A stretch of 64,000 bases of DNA from positions 62,001 through 126,000 of the forward strand of contig CAWBSM010000001.1 in NCBI GenBank assembly GCA_963791455.1, read 5' to 3'. Both the position numbers and the translations under genes were made by a program. Below, one piece after another: positions 8,743 through 18,175 of this stretch. The notes under the pieces are model-generated. The model had not been told where the DNA came from. It ran no database searches and saw only the letters and a list, made by a program, of their open reading frames with translations. Position 1 is the first letter of the stretch; each line of letters begins with the position of its first letter. The DNA comes from Bog-473 sp963791455 (GTDB lineage Bacteria; Actinomycetota; Acidimicrobiia; Acidimicrobiales; RAAP-2).

Positions 8743-9669
8743 GTGAGCGCCGGCGACGGCGCTGACCTCGACCCCTCCCTGCTCGAGCGGATCGAGGTCC
8801 TCCGCGGTCGGTCCCGCCGGGTCGAGCCGCTCCCCGGGGGTCTCACCAACCAGAATTACAAGGTCACGACCCCCGACGGGTCCTATGTCCTCCGCCACTC
8901 GACCCCGTCGTCGGCCGACGAGCTCGCCGTCGACCGCCGGGCCGAGTACGAGAACAGCGTCCGTGCCGCCGCCACGGGCGTTGGTGCACCCGTCGTCGAC
9001 TTCCTCCCCGACGACGGGATCCTCGTGCTCGGCTTTCTCGGGGGCGCGTCGCTCACCGACGAGGAACTGCAGCAGCCCGGGGTTCTGCCCCGGGTGGCGC
9101 TCGCCTGCCGGCGGCTCCACGCCGGCGAGCCCTTCGTCAACCGCTTCGACATGTTCGAACGCCAGGCCGACTACCTGGGCCGGGTCCAGCGGCGCGGCTT
9201 CCGCCTCCCGCGGGGCTACCTCGACCACGCCGCGGCCGTCGGGCGCATTCGCGAGGCCATGGGCACCCGACCGGTGGCGCCCCGCCCGTGCAACAACGAC
9301 CTTCTCGCCGCCAACTTCATCGACGACGGCCGGACCGTCTTCATCATCGACTACGAGTACTCGGGGAACAACGACCCCTACTTCGAGCTCGGCAACATCT
9401 GGAGCGAGTGCCATCTCACGCTCGAGCAGCTCGAGGAACTGGTCGAGGCGTACGACGGCGCCCTCACCCCGGGCCACGTGGCGCGGGCGCTCCTATGGGG
9501 GCTCATGTCCCAGTACGGATGGACGCTGTGGGCGTCGATCCAGGACGCCGTCAGCACCATCGCGTTCGACTTCTGGTCTTGGGGGATGGAGAAGTACGAG
9601 CGGGCGGAGGCCACCTTCGCCGGTCCCGACCTCGAACGGCTCCTGGCCGACGTGACACGGGCAGACTGA
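8743..9669 (+). CDS. Choline/ethanolamine kinase-like phosphotransferase
   Basis: This 308-residue protein starts at GTG. It has the fold signature of choline kinase/aminoglycoside phosphotransferases: PLPGGLTNQNYKV (nucleotide loop), CNNDLLAANFI (catalytic loop with the base Asp) and IIDYEYSGNNDPYFELGN (metal-binding Asp). The Glu-Tyr and DPYFEL pattern is closer to choline/ethanolamine kinases than to antibiotic resistance enzymes. It sits between a permease and a dimethylglycine/sarcosine-dehydrogenase-like gene, 22 nt and 6 nt away. This suggests that a choline-, ethanolamine- or amine-type substrate is phosphorylated after uptake; the substrate is not proven. Confidence 0.82.
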   Translation: MSAGDGADLDPSLLERIEVLRGRSRRVEPLPGGLTNQNYKVTTPDGSYVLRHSTPSSADELAVDRRAEYENSVRAAATGVGAPVVDFLPDDGILVLGFLGGASLTDEELQQPGVLPRVALACRRLHAGEPFVNRFDMFERQADYLGRVQRRGFRLPRGYLDHAAAVGRIREAMGTRPVAPRPCNNDLLAANFIDDGRTVFIIDYEYSGNNDPYFELGNIWSECHLTLEQLEELVEAYDGALTPGHVARALLWGLMSQYGWTLWASIQDAVSTIAFDFWSWGMEKYERAEATFAGPDLERLLADVTRAD

Positions 9670-9675
9670 GCCGGG

Positions 9676-12153
9676 ATGACCGTGGAGCCTGCCCCCACCG
9701 GCGGCGATCTGCCCGACCGGGCCCGCGTCGTGATCATCGGCGGTGGCGTGATCGGGACCTCGACCGCGTACCACCTGGGCCGCCTCGGTTGGACCGACGT
9801 CCTGCTGCTCGAGCAGGGCCGGCTCTCGTGTGGCACGACATGGCACGCGGCGGGCCTCCTGGGCCAGCTCCGCGCGACCGAGTCCAGCACCCGCCTCGTG
9901 CAGTACTCCGCCCGTCTCTACGGCGAGCTCGAGGCGGAGACTGGCCTCGCCACGGGTCTCAAGCGGTGCGGTGGCGTGACCGTGGCGCGCACTCCCGAGC
10001 GGATGGTCCAGCTCCGCCGGACGGCCGCGACCGCCGAGGCCTATGACCTCGAGTGCGAACTGCTCGCCCCCCGCCAGGCCCTCGAGCGGTACCCCATCCT
10101 CGAGACGGGGGATCTGCTCGGCGCCCTGTGGCTGCCCGGCGATGCCACCGTCAACCCCGTCGACGTGACGGCCTCGCTCGCCCGCGGCGCGCGCCTCCGG
10201 GGCGTCCGTATCGAGGAGCACACCCGGGTCACCGGCGTCTCGACGCTGGACGGCCGGGTGACGGGCGTCGTGACGGACCGCGGCGCCGTCCAGGCCGAGG
10301 TGGTCGTGAACTGCGCCGGCCAATGGGCGAAGGCCGTCGGCCTCCTCTGCGGCGTCGACGTCCCGCTCCACTCGGCCGAGCACTTCTACGTGGTGACCGA
10401 GCGCATCGAGGGGGTCCACCCGCAGCTCCCCATCCTGCGCGACCCCGACGGCTACACGTACGTGAAGGAGGAAGTCGGCGGGCTGGTCGTCGGCGGCTTC
10501 GAGCCGACCGCAAAGCCCTGGGTCGCCCCCGACGCGCTGCCGCACCCCTTCGAGTTCCAACTGCTCGCGGAGGACTGGGACCACTTCGGCATCCTCATGG
10601 AATCAGCCGTCCACCGGATCCCCGCTCTCGCGACCACCGGGCTGAAGAAGCTGTTCAACGGGCCGGAGAGCTTCACGCCCGACAACCAGTTCGTGCTGGG
10701 CGAGGCGCCGAACGTCCGGGGGTTCTTCGTGGGGGCGGGGTTCAACTCGGTCGGGATCGCGTCGGGTGGCGGCGCGGGCCGGGCCCTCGCCGAGTGGATC
10801 GTCGAGGGCGAACCGACGAGCGACCTGGTTTCCGTGGACGTCCGGCGGTTCGCGCCGTTCAACGCAAACAACCGGTGGTTGCGGGACCGCGTCGGCGAGG
10901 TCCTTGGCCTCCATTACGCCGTGCCCTGGCCCAACCGGGAGTTGGCGACCGCCCGCCCCTTCCGGCGATCGCCGCTTCACCACCTCCTGGCGGGTAAGGG
11001 AGCCGTGTTCGGCTCGAAAATGGGGTGGGAACGGCCTAACGTCTTCGCACCGGCCGGGGTGCCCGCCGAACTCGACTACACGTGGGACCGGCCCGGCTGG
11101 CTCGCCTGGTCGGCCGCCGAGCAGACAGCGACCCGGCAGCGGGTGGCCGTTTTCGACGAGACGTCCTTCGGCAAGCTGCTTGTGGTCGGTCGAGACGCGG
11201 AGACGGTGCTGCAGCGCCTGTGCACGGCGGATGTGGGCACCGGACCGGGACGAGCCGTCTACACGGGCATGCTCAACGAGCGCGCCGGCTACGAGGCCGA
11301 CGTGACGGTGACCCGCCTCGCGCCCGACCGGTATCTGCTGGTGACCAGCGCTGCCTCGCCTGTGCGCGACGCGGTGTGGATCGAGCGCCACCTTCGCCCC
11401 GGTGAGCATGTCAGCGTGGTCGACGTCTCCTCCGCGTACGCGGTCCTCGGCGTGATGGGGCCCGCGTCGCGGCAGCTGCTCGGCCAGCTCGGCTCGGCCG
11501 ATCTGTCCGACGAGGCCTTCCCGTTTTCGACGAGCCGGGAGATCTCGCTCGGCTACGCGACGGTGCGGGCCACCCGGATCACCTACGTGGGCGAGCTGGG
11601 CTGGGAGCTCTACGTCCCGAGCGAGTTCGCGGTCGGCGTCTACGAGGACGTCGTGACGGTCGGCCTCGGTCTTGGCCTTGTCGACGCTGGGTACTACGCC
11701 ATCAACAGCCTCCGCCTCGACAAGGGGTACCGCGCCTTCGGCGCCGACCTCAACCCTGACTACAACCCGCTCGAAGCTGGTTTGCGCTTCACCTGCAAGC
11801 TCAAGACCCCCATCGACTTCGTGGGCCGGGCGGCCCTCGTGTCGGCCATTGAGTCGGGTCCGCGCCGGCGCCTCGTCTCGCTCAGGGCCGGCGACGCCGA
11901 CGCGATGCTGTGGGGCGGCGAGCTGGTCCTCCGCGACGGGGAGGCGGCGGGCCAGGTGACCTCGGCGGCGTGGTCGGCGACGTACGGCGCGTCCGTCGGG
12001 CTCGCGTACGTGTGGCGGCGGGACGGCGGGCCCATCGCTGCGGCCGACGTGTCGACGGGCACCTGGGAGGTCGCGGTGGGCGACACCGTGGCGCCGGTCG
12101 ACATCCAGACGGGGGCGTTTTATGACCCCACCTCGGCGCGGGTCCGAAGTTGA
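9676..12153 (+). CDS. Dimethylglycine/sarcosine dehydrogenase-like flavoprotein (DAO + FAO_M + GcvT)
   Basis: This 825-residue protein has three domains in order: an N-terminal FAD/DAO domain (VVIIGGGVIGTSTAYHLG, about residues 18-380), a short FAO_M linker (about 385-440), and a C-terminal aminomethyltransferase-like folate domain (about 445-815; GELGWELYVP). His57 in GTTWHAAGLLG matches the histidine that carries covalent FAD in dimethylglycine and sarcosine dehydrogenases. The family demethylates N-methylglycines and passes one-carbon units to tetrahydrofolate. It is the last gene of the permease-kinase-dehydrogenase unit, only 6 nt after the kinase. The specific substrate remains open. 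Confidence 0.85.
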   Translation: MTVEPAPTGGDLPDRARVVIIGGGVIGTSTAYHLGRLGWTDVLLLEQGRLSCGTTWHAAGLLGQLRATESSTRLVQYSARLYGELEAETGLATGLKRCGGVTVARTPERMVQLRRTAATAEAYDLECELLAPRQALERYPILETGDLLGALWLPGDATVNPVDVTASLARGARLRGVRIEEHTRVTGVSTLDGRVTGVVTDRGAVQAEVVVNCAGQWAKAVGLLCGVDVPLHSAEHFYVVTERIEGVHPQLPILRDPDGYTYVKEEVGGLVVGGFEPTAKPWVAPDALPHPFEFQLLAEDWDHFGILMESAVHRIPALATTGLKKLFNGPESFTPDNQFVLGEAPNVRGFFVGAGFNSVGIASGGGAGRALAEWIVEGEPTSDLVSVDVRRFAPFNANNRWLRDRVGEVLGLHYAVPWPNRELATARPFRRSPLHHLLAGKGAVFGSKMGWERPNVFAPAGVPAELDYTWDRPGWLAWSAAEQTATRQRVAVFDETSFGKLLVVGRDAETVLQRLCTADVGTGPGRAVYTGMLNERAGYEADVTVTRLAPDRYLLVTSAASPVRDAVWIERHLRPGEHVSVVDVSSAYAVLGVMGPASRQLLGQLGSADLSDEAFPFSTSREISLGYATVRATRITYVGELGWELYVPSEFAVGVYEDVVTVGLGLGLVDAGYYAINSLRLDKGYRAFGADLNPDYNPLEAGLRFTCKLKTPIDFVGRAALVSAIESGPRRRLVSLRAGDADAMLWGGELVLRDGEAAGQVTSAAWSATYGASVGLAYVWRRDGGPIAAADVSTGTWEVAVGDTVAPVDIQTGAFYDPTSARVRS

Positions 12154-12331
12154 CCTTCCCCCCACCGCCTGAGTATCTACTTTGAAAGGGGGGTTGATCG
12201 AGGCACTGAGGAGGCGGAGAACGTGGTCCGCGACGCGGGCCTTGAGAGGCAGTTTCTCGAGCTCGCACGAAGGCGACGCACGGCCGACCCGAGCCCCCAA
12301 ACTGAGGTCCGGCCGGTAACGTAAACCGGAT

Positions 12332-14800
12332 GTGGCCGGGCGACAGCGGTGGCGGGCAAGCCTCGGACCGCGTCGGCTCGACCTCGGTTCGCACGTGCCT
12401 GAACGGCCGGGACCCGATGTGGTGAGCGTCCAGGAGCCCCCACCGGCCCCGTCGGCGTCACCGGACCCCGAGCCCTCGCCACCGAGGAGTTGGTGGTGGG
12501 TACCGGGCGCGATCACGGTGCTCACCATCGCCAGCGTCATCGTCGTGACGCTCTCACAGCTCCACCCAGGCCTGCTCCTGACCAACACGACGACCACAGG
12601 CGGCGACACCGGCGCGCACATCGCGATGCCCAAGTACCTCGAGACTCTGGTGCTCCACGGGCACCTCACGGGCTGGGACCCTGGCTGGTACGACGGATTT
12701 CCCCTCTACACCTTCTACTTCACCCTGCCTGACCTCTTCATCGCCATCGGTGGCTGGGTCATCCCCTATGACATCGCGTTCAAGATGGGCACGATCCTCG
12801 GATCGGTCCTGCTTCCGGTGTGCGCCTGGGCCTGCGGCCGCTTCTTCCGCCTCCGCGCACCCCTTCCCACGCTGCTGGCCGCCGCCACCTTGCCGTTCCT
12901 TTTCGATTACACGTTCACCATCTACGGCGGCAATCTGTTCTCGACCCTGGCCGGGGAGTACGCGTTCTCCTTCAGCCTTTCGCTCGCGATCTTGTTCCTG
13001 GGCCTTTTCGCCTGCGCGGTCAGAGAGGGCAGATACCGCGGCTGGGCCGCGGTCGTGCTCGCCGGCTGCGTGTTGTCGCACATGGTCCCGGGTCTGTATG
13101 CGCTGGCGGGCGCCGTCATCCTGACGGTCATCGAGCTGCTGCCCGCCCGTTGGGGCATTGCCGATTCGAGGCTCCTGCTGGAGCGCAGGGACGGGCAGGC
13201 CGAGCAGATTCCGCGGTCCCGCATCCTGTGGTGGGCCGGCTCGACCGTCGGCATCGGTTTGTTGTTGAGCGGATGGTGGCTGGTTCCCTTCGGGCTCGAG
13301 CACGCCTACACGACCTCCATGGGCTACGTGAACGTGGAGGGTTGGGCCCAGTACTTCCGCGAAGCCGACGCCTGGGCCCTCGTTCTTGCCGGGCTCGGTG
13401 CGCTGACCGCATTCCTCGTGCGCAGCCGCTTCGGGATCACCGTGACGGTATTGGGCATCGTGTCGGCCCTCGCCACCGCCCTCGACCCCCAGGGCAGCCT
13501 CTACAACGTCCGACTCCTGCCCCTGTGGTTCATCTCGGTCTACCTGATGGCGGCGTGGAGCTTCGGCATGGGCGCCATCGCCGTCGCCGGGTGGTGGCGC
13601 CGGGCGCGGGACCGGCGTTGGGAGGCGGCCGGGGAAACGCCCACACGTCCGCCGTCACCCCGATGGGGTCCGGCGGCCGTGAGCGGCGCGGTGCTCGGCC
13701 TCCTGGCCGTCATGGTGGCCGTCGTGCCGCCCTTCATCTTCCCCGCCTCGTCGCTCCCGGTGACCGTCGGCCCCAACGAGGTGACCAATTGGTCCTCCTA
13801 CAACTACGAGGGATACGAGGGACAGAGCTCGTACCCCGAGTACCACTCCATCGTCCAGACGATGCAGGCGGTCAGCCGGCATTACGGCTGTGGGCGCGAG
13901 ATGTGGGAGTACAGCGACAGCGAGAACCGCTTCGGGACGCCCGAAGCCCTCATGCTGCTGCCGTACTGGACCAACGGGTGCATCGACTCGATGGAGGGTC
14001 TCCTGTTCGAATCCTCGACCACCACGCCCTACCACTTCATCGACCAGGCCGAGCTGTCGGCCGGGCCGTCCGATCCCGAGGTTGGCCTGCCGTATGGCCC
14101 CGTCGACGTGACCCTCGGGGTGCAGCACCTCCAGCTCCTCGGGGTGAAGTACTTCATGGCAGAGACCCCGACGGTCGAGCAACAGGCCGACGCTGACCCC
14201 GCGCTGAAGCTGGTCGCCCGCACCGGTCCGTGGACCTACGACTACAGCGGCGCTCTCACCCACACGACCTGGGACATCTACGTCGTGAAGGACTCCGCGC
14301 TCGTCACCCCGCTCCAGAACGACCCGGTCGTGCTCTCCGGGGTCAAGCCGGCGCCCTCGAGCTGGCTCAATCCGTCCGTGGCCTGGTACGACAACCCGGC
14401 CCGGTGGAACGTCGAGCTCGCCCAGGACGGGCCGGCCTCGTGGCCCCGCACCTCGGTCACCCACATCCGCCCGACCGTCAAACGGGTCGGGACGACCCGC
14501 GTCAGCGCCGTGTCCGAGACCGACTCCTCCATCAGTTTTCACGTCTCCCGGGTCGGGACGCCGGTGCTGGTCAAGGTCTCCTATTTCCCCAATTGGCACG
14601 CCAGCGGCGCCCAAGGACCTTGGCGGGTGACACCCAATCTCATGGTGGTCGTGCCGACCAGCCACGACGTCACCCTCACGTACGGGTCATCCACGGCGGA
14701 CGACCTGGGCTTCTTGGCCACCCTGCTCGGGATCGGGGCGCTGGTGGCGCTGTTCGTCGTGCCCGCGGTCCGGCGTTGGAGGCTCGGGTCCAAAGCTTGA
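12332..14800 (+). CDS. Large polytopic membrane protein, GT-C / PTPS-related type
   Basis: This protein of about 820 residues has a Pro-rich cytosolic N-terminus, a first TM near residue 55, and then TTGGDTGAHIAMPKYL. That acidic loop after TM1 is typical of GT-C glycosyltransferases and 6-pyruvoyl-tetrahydropterin synthase-related membrane proteins. About ten further TMs follow, then a large extracytoplasmic domain (about 470-790) and a final TM. It may transfer or build an envelope glycan. GTG 12332 sits 9 nt after a TAACGT -10 box; GTG 12422 is an alternative with GGGA upstream. It stands alone between a stop at 12153 and the TetR gene. Confidence 0.7.
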   Translation: MAGRQRWRASLGPRRLDLGSHVPERPGPDVVSVQEPPPAPSASPDPEPSPPRSWWWVPGAITVLTIASVIVVTLSQLHPGLLLTNTTTTGGDTGAHIAMPKYLETLVLHGHLTGWDPGWYDGFPLYTFYFTLPDLFIAIGGWVIPYDIAFKMGTILGSVLLPVCAWACGRFFRLRAPLPTLLAAATLPFLFDYTFTIYGGNLFSTLAGEYAFSFSLSLAILFLGLFACAVREGRYRGWAAVVLAGCVLSHMVPGLYALAGAVILTVIELLPARWGIADSRLLLERRDGQAEQIPRSRILWWAGSTVGIGLLLSGWWLVPFGLEHAYTTSMGYVNVEGWAQYFREADAWALVLAGLGALTAFLVRSRFGITVTVLGIVSALATALDPQGSLYNVRLLPLWFISVYLMAAWSFGMGAIAVAGWWRRARDRRWEAAGETPTRPPSPRWGPAAVSGAVLGLLAVMVAVVPPFIFPASSLPVTVGPNEVTNWSSYNYEGYEGQSSYPEYHSIVQTMQAVSRHYGCGREMWEYSDSENRFGTPEALMLLPYWTNGCIDSMEGLLFESSTTTPYHFIDQAELSAGPSDPEVGLPYGPVDVTLGVQHLQLLGVKYFMAETPTVEQQADADPALKLVARTGPWTYDYSGALTHTTWDIYVVKDSALVTPLQNDPVVLSGVKPAPSSWLNPSVAWYDNPARWNVELAQDGPASWPRTSVTHIRPTVKRVGTTRVSAVSETDSSISFHVSRVGTPVLVKVSYFPNWHASGAQGPWRVTPNLMVVVPTSHDVTLTYGSSTADDLGFLATLLGIGALVALFVVPAVRRWRLGSKA

Positions 14801-14820
14801 GTGGCCCGATGAGACAAAAG

Positions 14821-14840
14821 AGACAGAAAGTGTCTAATAT
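14821..14840 (+). promoter_or_regulatory. Operator-like inverted repeat overlapping a leaderless -10 box
   Basis: AGACA-N5-TGTCT (14821-14835) is a perfect inverted repeat. It abuts the -10 box TAATAT (14835-14840), which lies 6 nt before the ATG at 14847. A further AGACA occurs at 14812-14816. The position over the core promoter fits autorepression by the TetR protein it precedes. Confidence 0.6.
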
Positions 14841-14846
14841 GTGCTC

Positions 14847-15449
14847 ATGACGGCGTCGGTGCTGGAAGCACCCGCGGATCTCGGCCTCGCACGCGCCCGG
14901 ACCTTCAGCCCCACCGAGGAGCGCATCCTGACCGCGGCCCTGGGCCTGATCGGGCGGCGCGGGGTGCGCCGCCTCGGTATGCAGGAGATCGCCGAGGCGG
15001 CCGGGGTCTCTCGTGGCACCCTCTACCGCTACTTCCCGAGCAAGGTTCACGTCCTGACGGGCGCCGCCGCCTACGACGAGCGACGCTTCAGCGTCGGGCT
15101 CGACGACGTGCTGGCGGCGATCCACGCACCCGAGGAGCGCATCGGGGCCTTCCTCGCCTACGCCTTCGACTTCATCCGTTCCCACCCCTGCCGTCCGCTC
15201 TTCGAGTCCGAGTCCGGGTTCGTGATGGGCTACCTCCTCGATCACCTGCCGTCGTTGCGGGCCGAACTCGTCCTGCGGCTCGGCGACGCGCTCGACGCCG
15301 TGCCCGCCGTCGCCTGCGGCGCGATCGAGCGTGAGCAGCTGGTGGACGTCATCGTTCGCCTCTTCGCATCGAGCTGGATCATCCCCGAATCGGACGAGGC
15401 GTCGCTCGTGCAGTCAATGAACCGCATCCTGCAAATCGCAGTTATGTAA
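14847..15449 (+). CDS. TetR family transcriptional regulator
   Basis: This 200-residue regulator has an N-terminal helix-turn-helix (EIAEAAGVSRGTLYRYFPSK, about residues 47-66) and a helical ligand domain. ATG 14847 is preferred over GTG 14841 because TAATAT lies 6 nt upstream and there is no ribosome site, as expected for a leaderless mRNA. The gene is followed after 16 nt by a cytochrome P450, so it probably controls that enzyme and itself. The AGACA-N5-TGTCT repeat over its promoter is the obvious candidate binding site. The inducing ligand is unknown. Confidence 0.88.
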   Translation: MTASVLEAPADLGLARARTFSPTEERILTAALGLIGRRGVRRLGMQEIAEAAGVSRGTLYRYFPSKVHVLTGAAAYDERRFSVGLDDVLAAIHAPEERIGAFLAYAFDFIRSHPCRPLFESESGFVMGYLLDHLPSLRAELVLRLGDALDAVPAVACGAIEREQLVDVIVRLFASSWIIPESDEASLVQSMNRILQIAVM

Positions 15450-15465
15450 CCCGAGGGAGATCGAC

Positions 15466-16698
15466 ATGGAGACGACCGAGACCGAGACAACGATGCCCGC
15501 TGCCGACGGCAATCCGCTCGGCGGGATGGATCCCGAAATGGCGGCGAACCCGCAGCCCACCTTCAAGGTCATGCGCGACGAAATGCCGGTCATGCCGATC
15601 GACATGCCCTCCGGTGCTCGGGGCGTCCTGCTGTCGCGCAAGGAAGAGATCATGGAGACCCTGCGTCACCCCGAGATCTTCTCCTCCAACATGGATGCGG
15701 TCGACCTCAAGAACAAGCGGCCGATGATCCCCCTGCAGATCGACCCGCCCGAGCACAAGAAGTTCCGCAAGTTGCTCGACCCGCTCTTCGCGCCGCGCAA
15801 GATGGCGCTCTTGGACGACGAGGTCTCTGCGCTGGTGAACCAGCTCATCGACGGCTTCGTCGAGCGGGGAACCGTGGACTTCGCCAAGGAATTCTCCATT
15901 CCCTTCCCCTCCCAGGTCTTCCTCACCCTGCTGGGTCTGCCCCTCGAGGAGCTCGACCGCTTCCTCACCATGAAGGACGGGATCATCCGCCCCGACCACA
16001 TGACCGGCAAGCTCTACGGGTCGCGGGAGGCGGACGACTACCAGCAGATGATCGCAGACTCCGTCTACGACTACTTCAACGAGATCCTGGACCAGCGCGA
16101 GGTCGAGCGTCGTGACGACCTCCTCTCGCACTTCCTCGACGCCGAGGTCGAAGGGGACCAGTTGAGCCGAGAGGACATCCTCGACATCTGCTTCCTCTTT
16201 CTCATCGCCGGGCTCGACACCGTGACCGCCACGCTCGATTGCATGTTCGCTTTCCTGGCCCAGCATCCCGAGCACCGGCGCCAGCTGGTCGAGGACCCCG
16301 AGCTGATCCCGAACGCGATCGAAGAGTTGCTGCGCTGGGAGACCCCGGTCATGGGCATCGCCCGGGTGGCGGTGGCCGACACCGAGCTTGCCGGGTGCCC
16401 CATCCACGCCGGTGACCAGGTGATGGTGATGATCGGTTCGGCCAACACCGACGAAGCGGAGTTCCCCGACGGGGACTCGGTGCGCTTCGACCGGGACGTG
16501 AACCCTCACATCGCCTTCGGCGGCGGCATCCACCGCTGTCTCGGGTCGCACCTGGCGCGCCTCGAGCTACGGGTCGCGCTGCGGGAATGGCACCGACGGA
16601 TACCCGAGTACGAGGTCGAGCCCGGCCACACGCTCAGCTACACGCCGGGCATACGCTCCATCGATTGCTTCCCGATGCGCTTCACGGTGCCGGCGTAG
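15466..16698 (+). CDS. Cytochrome P450
   Basis: This 410-residue soluble bacterial P450 has the I-helix oxygen-binding motif AGLDT, the K-helix ExxR in EELLRWETP, and the haem loop FGGGIHRCLG with Cys358 as thiolate ligand. A GAGGGAG ribosome site precedes the ATG. It is co-transcribed with the TetR gene 16 nt upstream. No ferredoxin or reductase gene is adjacent, so electrons must come from elsewhere. The N-terminal acidic/Thr stretch is extra to the fold. Substrate unknown; related actinobacterial enzymes hydroxylate terpenoids, steroids or aliphatic acids. Its 3' end overlaps the convergent PH-domain gene by 17 nt. Confidence 0.92.
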   Translation: METTETETTMPAADGNPLGGMDPEMAANPQPTFKVMRDEMPVMPIDMPSGARGVLLSRKEEIMETLRHPEIFSSNMDAVDLKNKRPMIPLQIDPPEHKKFRKLLDPLFAPRKMALLDDEVSALVNQLIDGFVERGTVDFAKEFSIPFPSQVFLTLLGLPLEELDRFLTMKDGIIRPDHMTGKLYGSREADDYQQMIADSVYDYFNEILDQREVERRDDLLSHFLDAEVEGDQLSREDILDICFLFLIAGLDTVTATLDCMFAFLAQHPEHRRQLVEDPELIPNAIEELLRWETPVMGIARVAVADTELAGCPIHAGDQVMVMIGSANTDEAEFPDGDSVRFDRDVNPHIAFGGGIHRCLGSHLARLELRVALREWHRRIPEYEVEPGHTLSYTPGIRSIDCFPMRFTVPA

Positions 16699-18175
16699 CG
16701 GCCTCCGCGCTGCGCCGGCCGCCGTCGGCCACCTGCTCGGTCCAGCGACCATCGTGCCAGTAGCGGTGCTGGTGCCGGCCCGATGGGTCCGGGTACCAGC
16801 CCGAAGGGGCCGTGTTCCCGTTGCCGGCGGACAGTGCGGGAACGGTCTGTCGTTGCATCCGGGCCAGCCGGCTGAGCTCGGAGAGCTCTTCGACGAGCCG
16901 GTCCGCCTCGGCCGTCTCGCGGTCGCGGAACTCGGCCCGGGTCCGCTTCCCCGCCACGTCCACGTGCACGGTGGCCAGACCGAGGGGTCGCTGGAACGGG
17001 CCCTGCACCCGGCGGATGCTCTGTGACTTCTCCAGCGGGACCCAGGTCGTGGCGCGGTTCAGTCGCCCCGTCACGCAGACGGCATGCGCGTCGTCGTGGC
17101 CGGCGGAGAGGAAGTGGAAACTGAGGGGGGCCTTGAGGCGGGCCCGGCGAGGCGGCGCCGTGCGGCGCGGGTCGGGTGCGCCCAGGAGACGCGCCAGCAG
17201 GTGCCAGGCGTCCTGCTGCGAGCCGACCGGCAGGATCGCCTTGCGCACGACGCTCGTACCCTCGCCCCGTTGGTTGCGTGCGGTGGCCCCAGCGACGTCG
17301 ACCTCGAGGCGGCACCACCCGAAGGGCCGCCACAGAAGGGGTTCCACCTGGCGCACCGCCTGGATCCGACCGTAGGGCACCGTCTCGGAGATCGTTTGCA
17401 TGAGCCCGCGGCGGATGCGCACCCCCTCCGGACCCTCGACCGCGATGAAGCCGTACTGGCCCGAGAGCCGGCGCCAGACCACGCCGGCGAAGCTGAGCAG
17501 GTAGACCGCCAGGAACCCCGCCAAGGTGGCGGCCGTCCGAGGTTCGAACTCGTCGAGGACCGCCAAGCACGCCACGGTGCTGATCAGGATCATGCTGACG
17601 AGAGAAAAGAGGACCGATCCCAAGAGCCGGCCTGGGGCGACGCTCGCCATAGGCAGTCCGGTGTTGCTCGACACGGCCAGGTCGCTCTCGTGGTGGCGGG
17701 ACAGCAGGACCAGGCGGAGCTCGGCTGCCTCCGCCTCGGCGAGGTAGGCCAGCCTCCCGTCGGTCGACCCCGACCCGGCCAGGCGGACGCGGAGCTCTGA
17801 CACGCCCAGCAGGCGCGCCAGCAAGGGTCGAACGATGTCGACCGCCTGGATGCGGGCCAGCGGCAGGCGGCGCGAGTCCTTGCGGATCAGCCCGGTCTCG
17901 ATGCGCAGCGTGTCTCCCTCGAACCGCCAGCGCGTCACCATCCAGTGGACGTAGCCGTAGAGGGCCGAGAGGAGCGTGATGACGACGAGGTAGTCGGTCT
18001 CGGCCGTGCTGTTCTCCGCCTTCGAATGGACGGTCGAGACGAGAAAGAGAAAGGCGAGCGCCGGAACGAGGCGTCCGACCCGCGCCACGGGCGAGAAGGG
18101 ATGGAGACGGCGCCAGTCGGCGCCCGCAGGCGCTGCGTCGGGCTGGTCCTCCGTCAGCTCCGTTTCCTCCGTCAC
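16682..18175 (-). CDS. PH domain membrane protein (YdbT-like) with DUF2510 tail
   Basis: This 497-residue protein has TM pairs near residues 30-75 and 185-240, followed each time by a bacterial PH domain (bPH2, formerly DUF304; ETGLIRKDSRRLPLARIQAV and VRIRRGLMQT). It ends with a DUF2510 module (GWYPDPSGRHQHRYW). It is the large partner of the two-gene YdbS/YdbT arrangement: its ATG overlaps the stop of the 159-residue PH protein by 4 nt. The pair forms a membrane complex of poorly known role. The DUF2510 tail is an actinobacterial addition. Confidence 0.85.
   Translation of the reverse strand: MTEETELTEDQPDAAPAGADWRRLHPFSPVARVGRLVPALAFLFLVSTVHSKAENSTAETDYLVVITLLSALYGYVHWMVTRWRFEGDTLRIETGLIRKDSRRLPLARIQAVDIVRPLLARLLGVSELRVRLAGSGSTDGRLAYLAEAEAAELRLVLLSRHHESDLAVSSNTGLPMASVAPGRLLGSVLFSLVSMILISTVACLAVLDEFEPRTAATLAGFLAVYLLSFAGVVWRRLSGQYGFIAVEGPEGVRIRRGLMQTISETVPYGRIQAVRQVEPLLWRPFGWCRLEVDVAGATARNQRGEGTSVVRKAILPVGSQQDAWHLLARLLGAPDPRRTAPPRRARLKAPLSFHFLSAGHDDAHAVCVTGRLNRATTWVPLEKSQSIRRVQGPFQRPLGLATVHVDVAGKRTRAEFRDRETAEADRLVEELSELSRLARMQRQTVPALSAGNGNTAPSGWYPDPSGRHQHRYWHDGRWTEQVADGGRRSAEAATPAP

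Noticed and set aside
7268..8849. Open frames of about 490 codons over the APC permease on both strands
   Set aside because: One is the +1 shadow and one antisense; neither has TM or domain features, while the permease frame does.
10603..12669. Minus-strand frame of 688 codons under the dehydrogenase gene
   Set aside because: Arg/Val/His-rich antisense shadow of a family-supported flavoprotein; high GC content leaves long open antisense frames.
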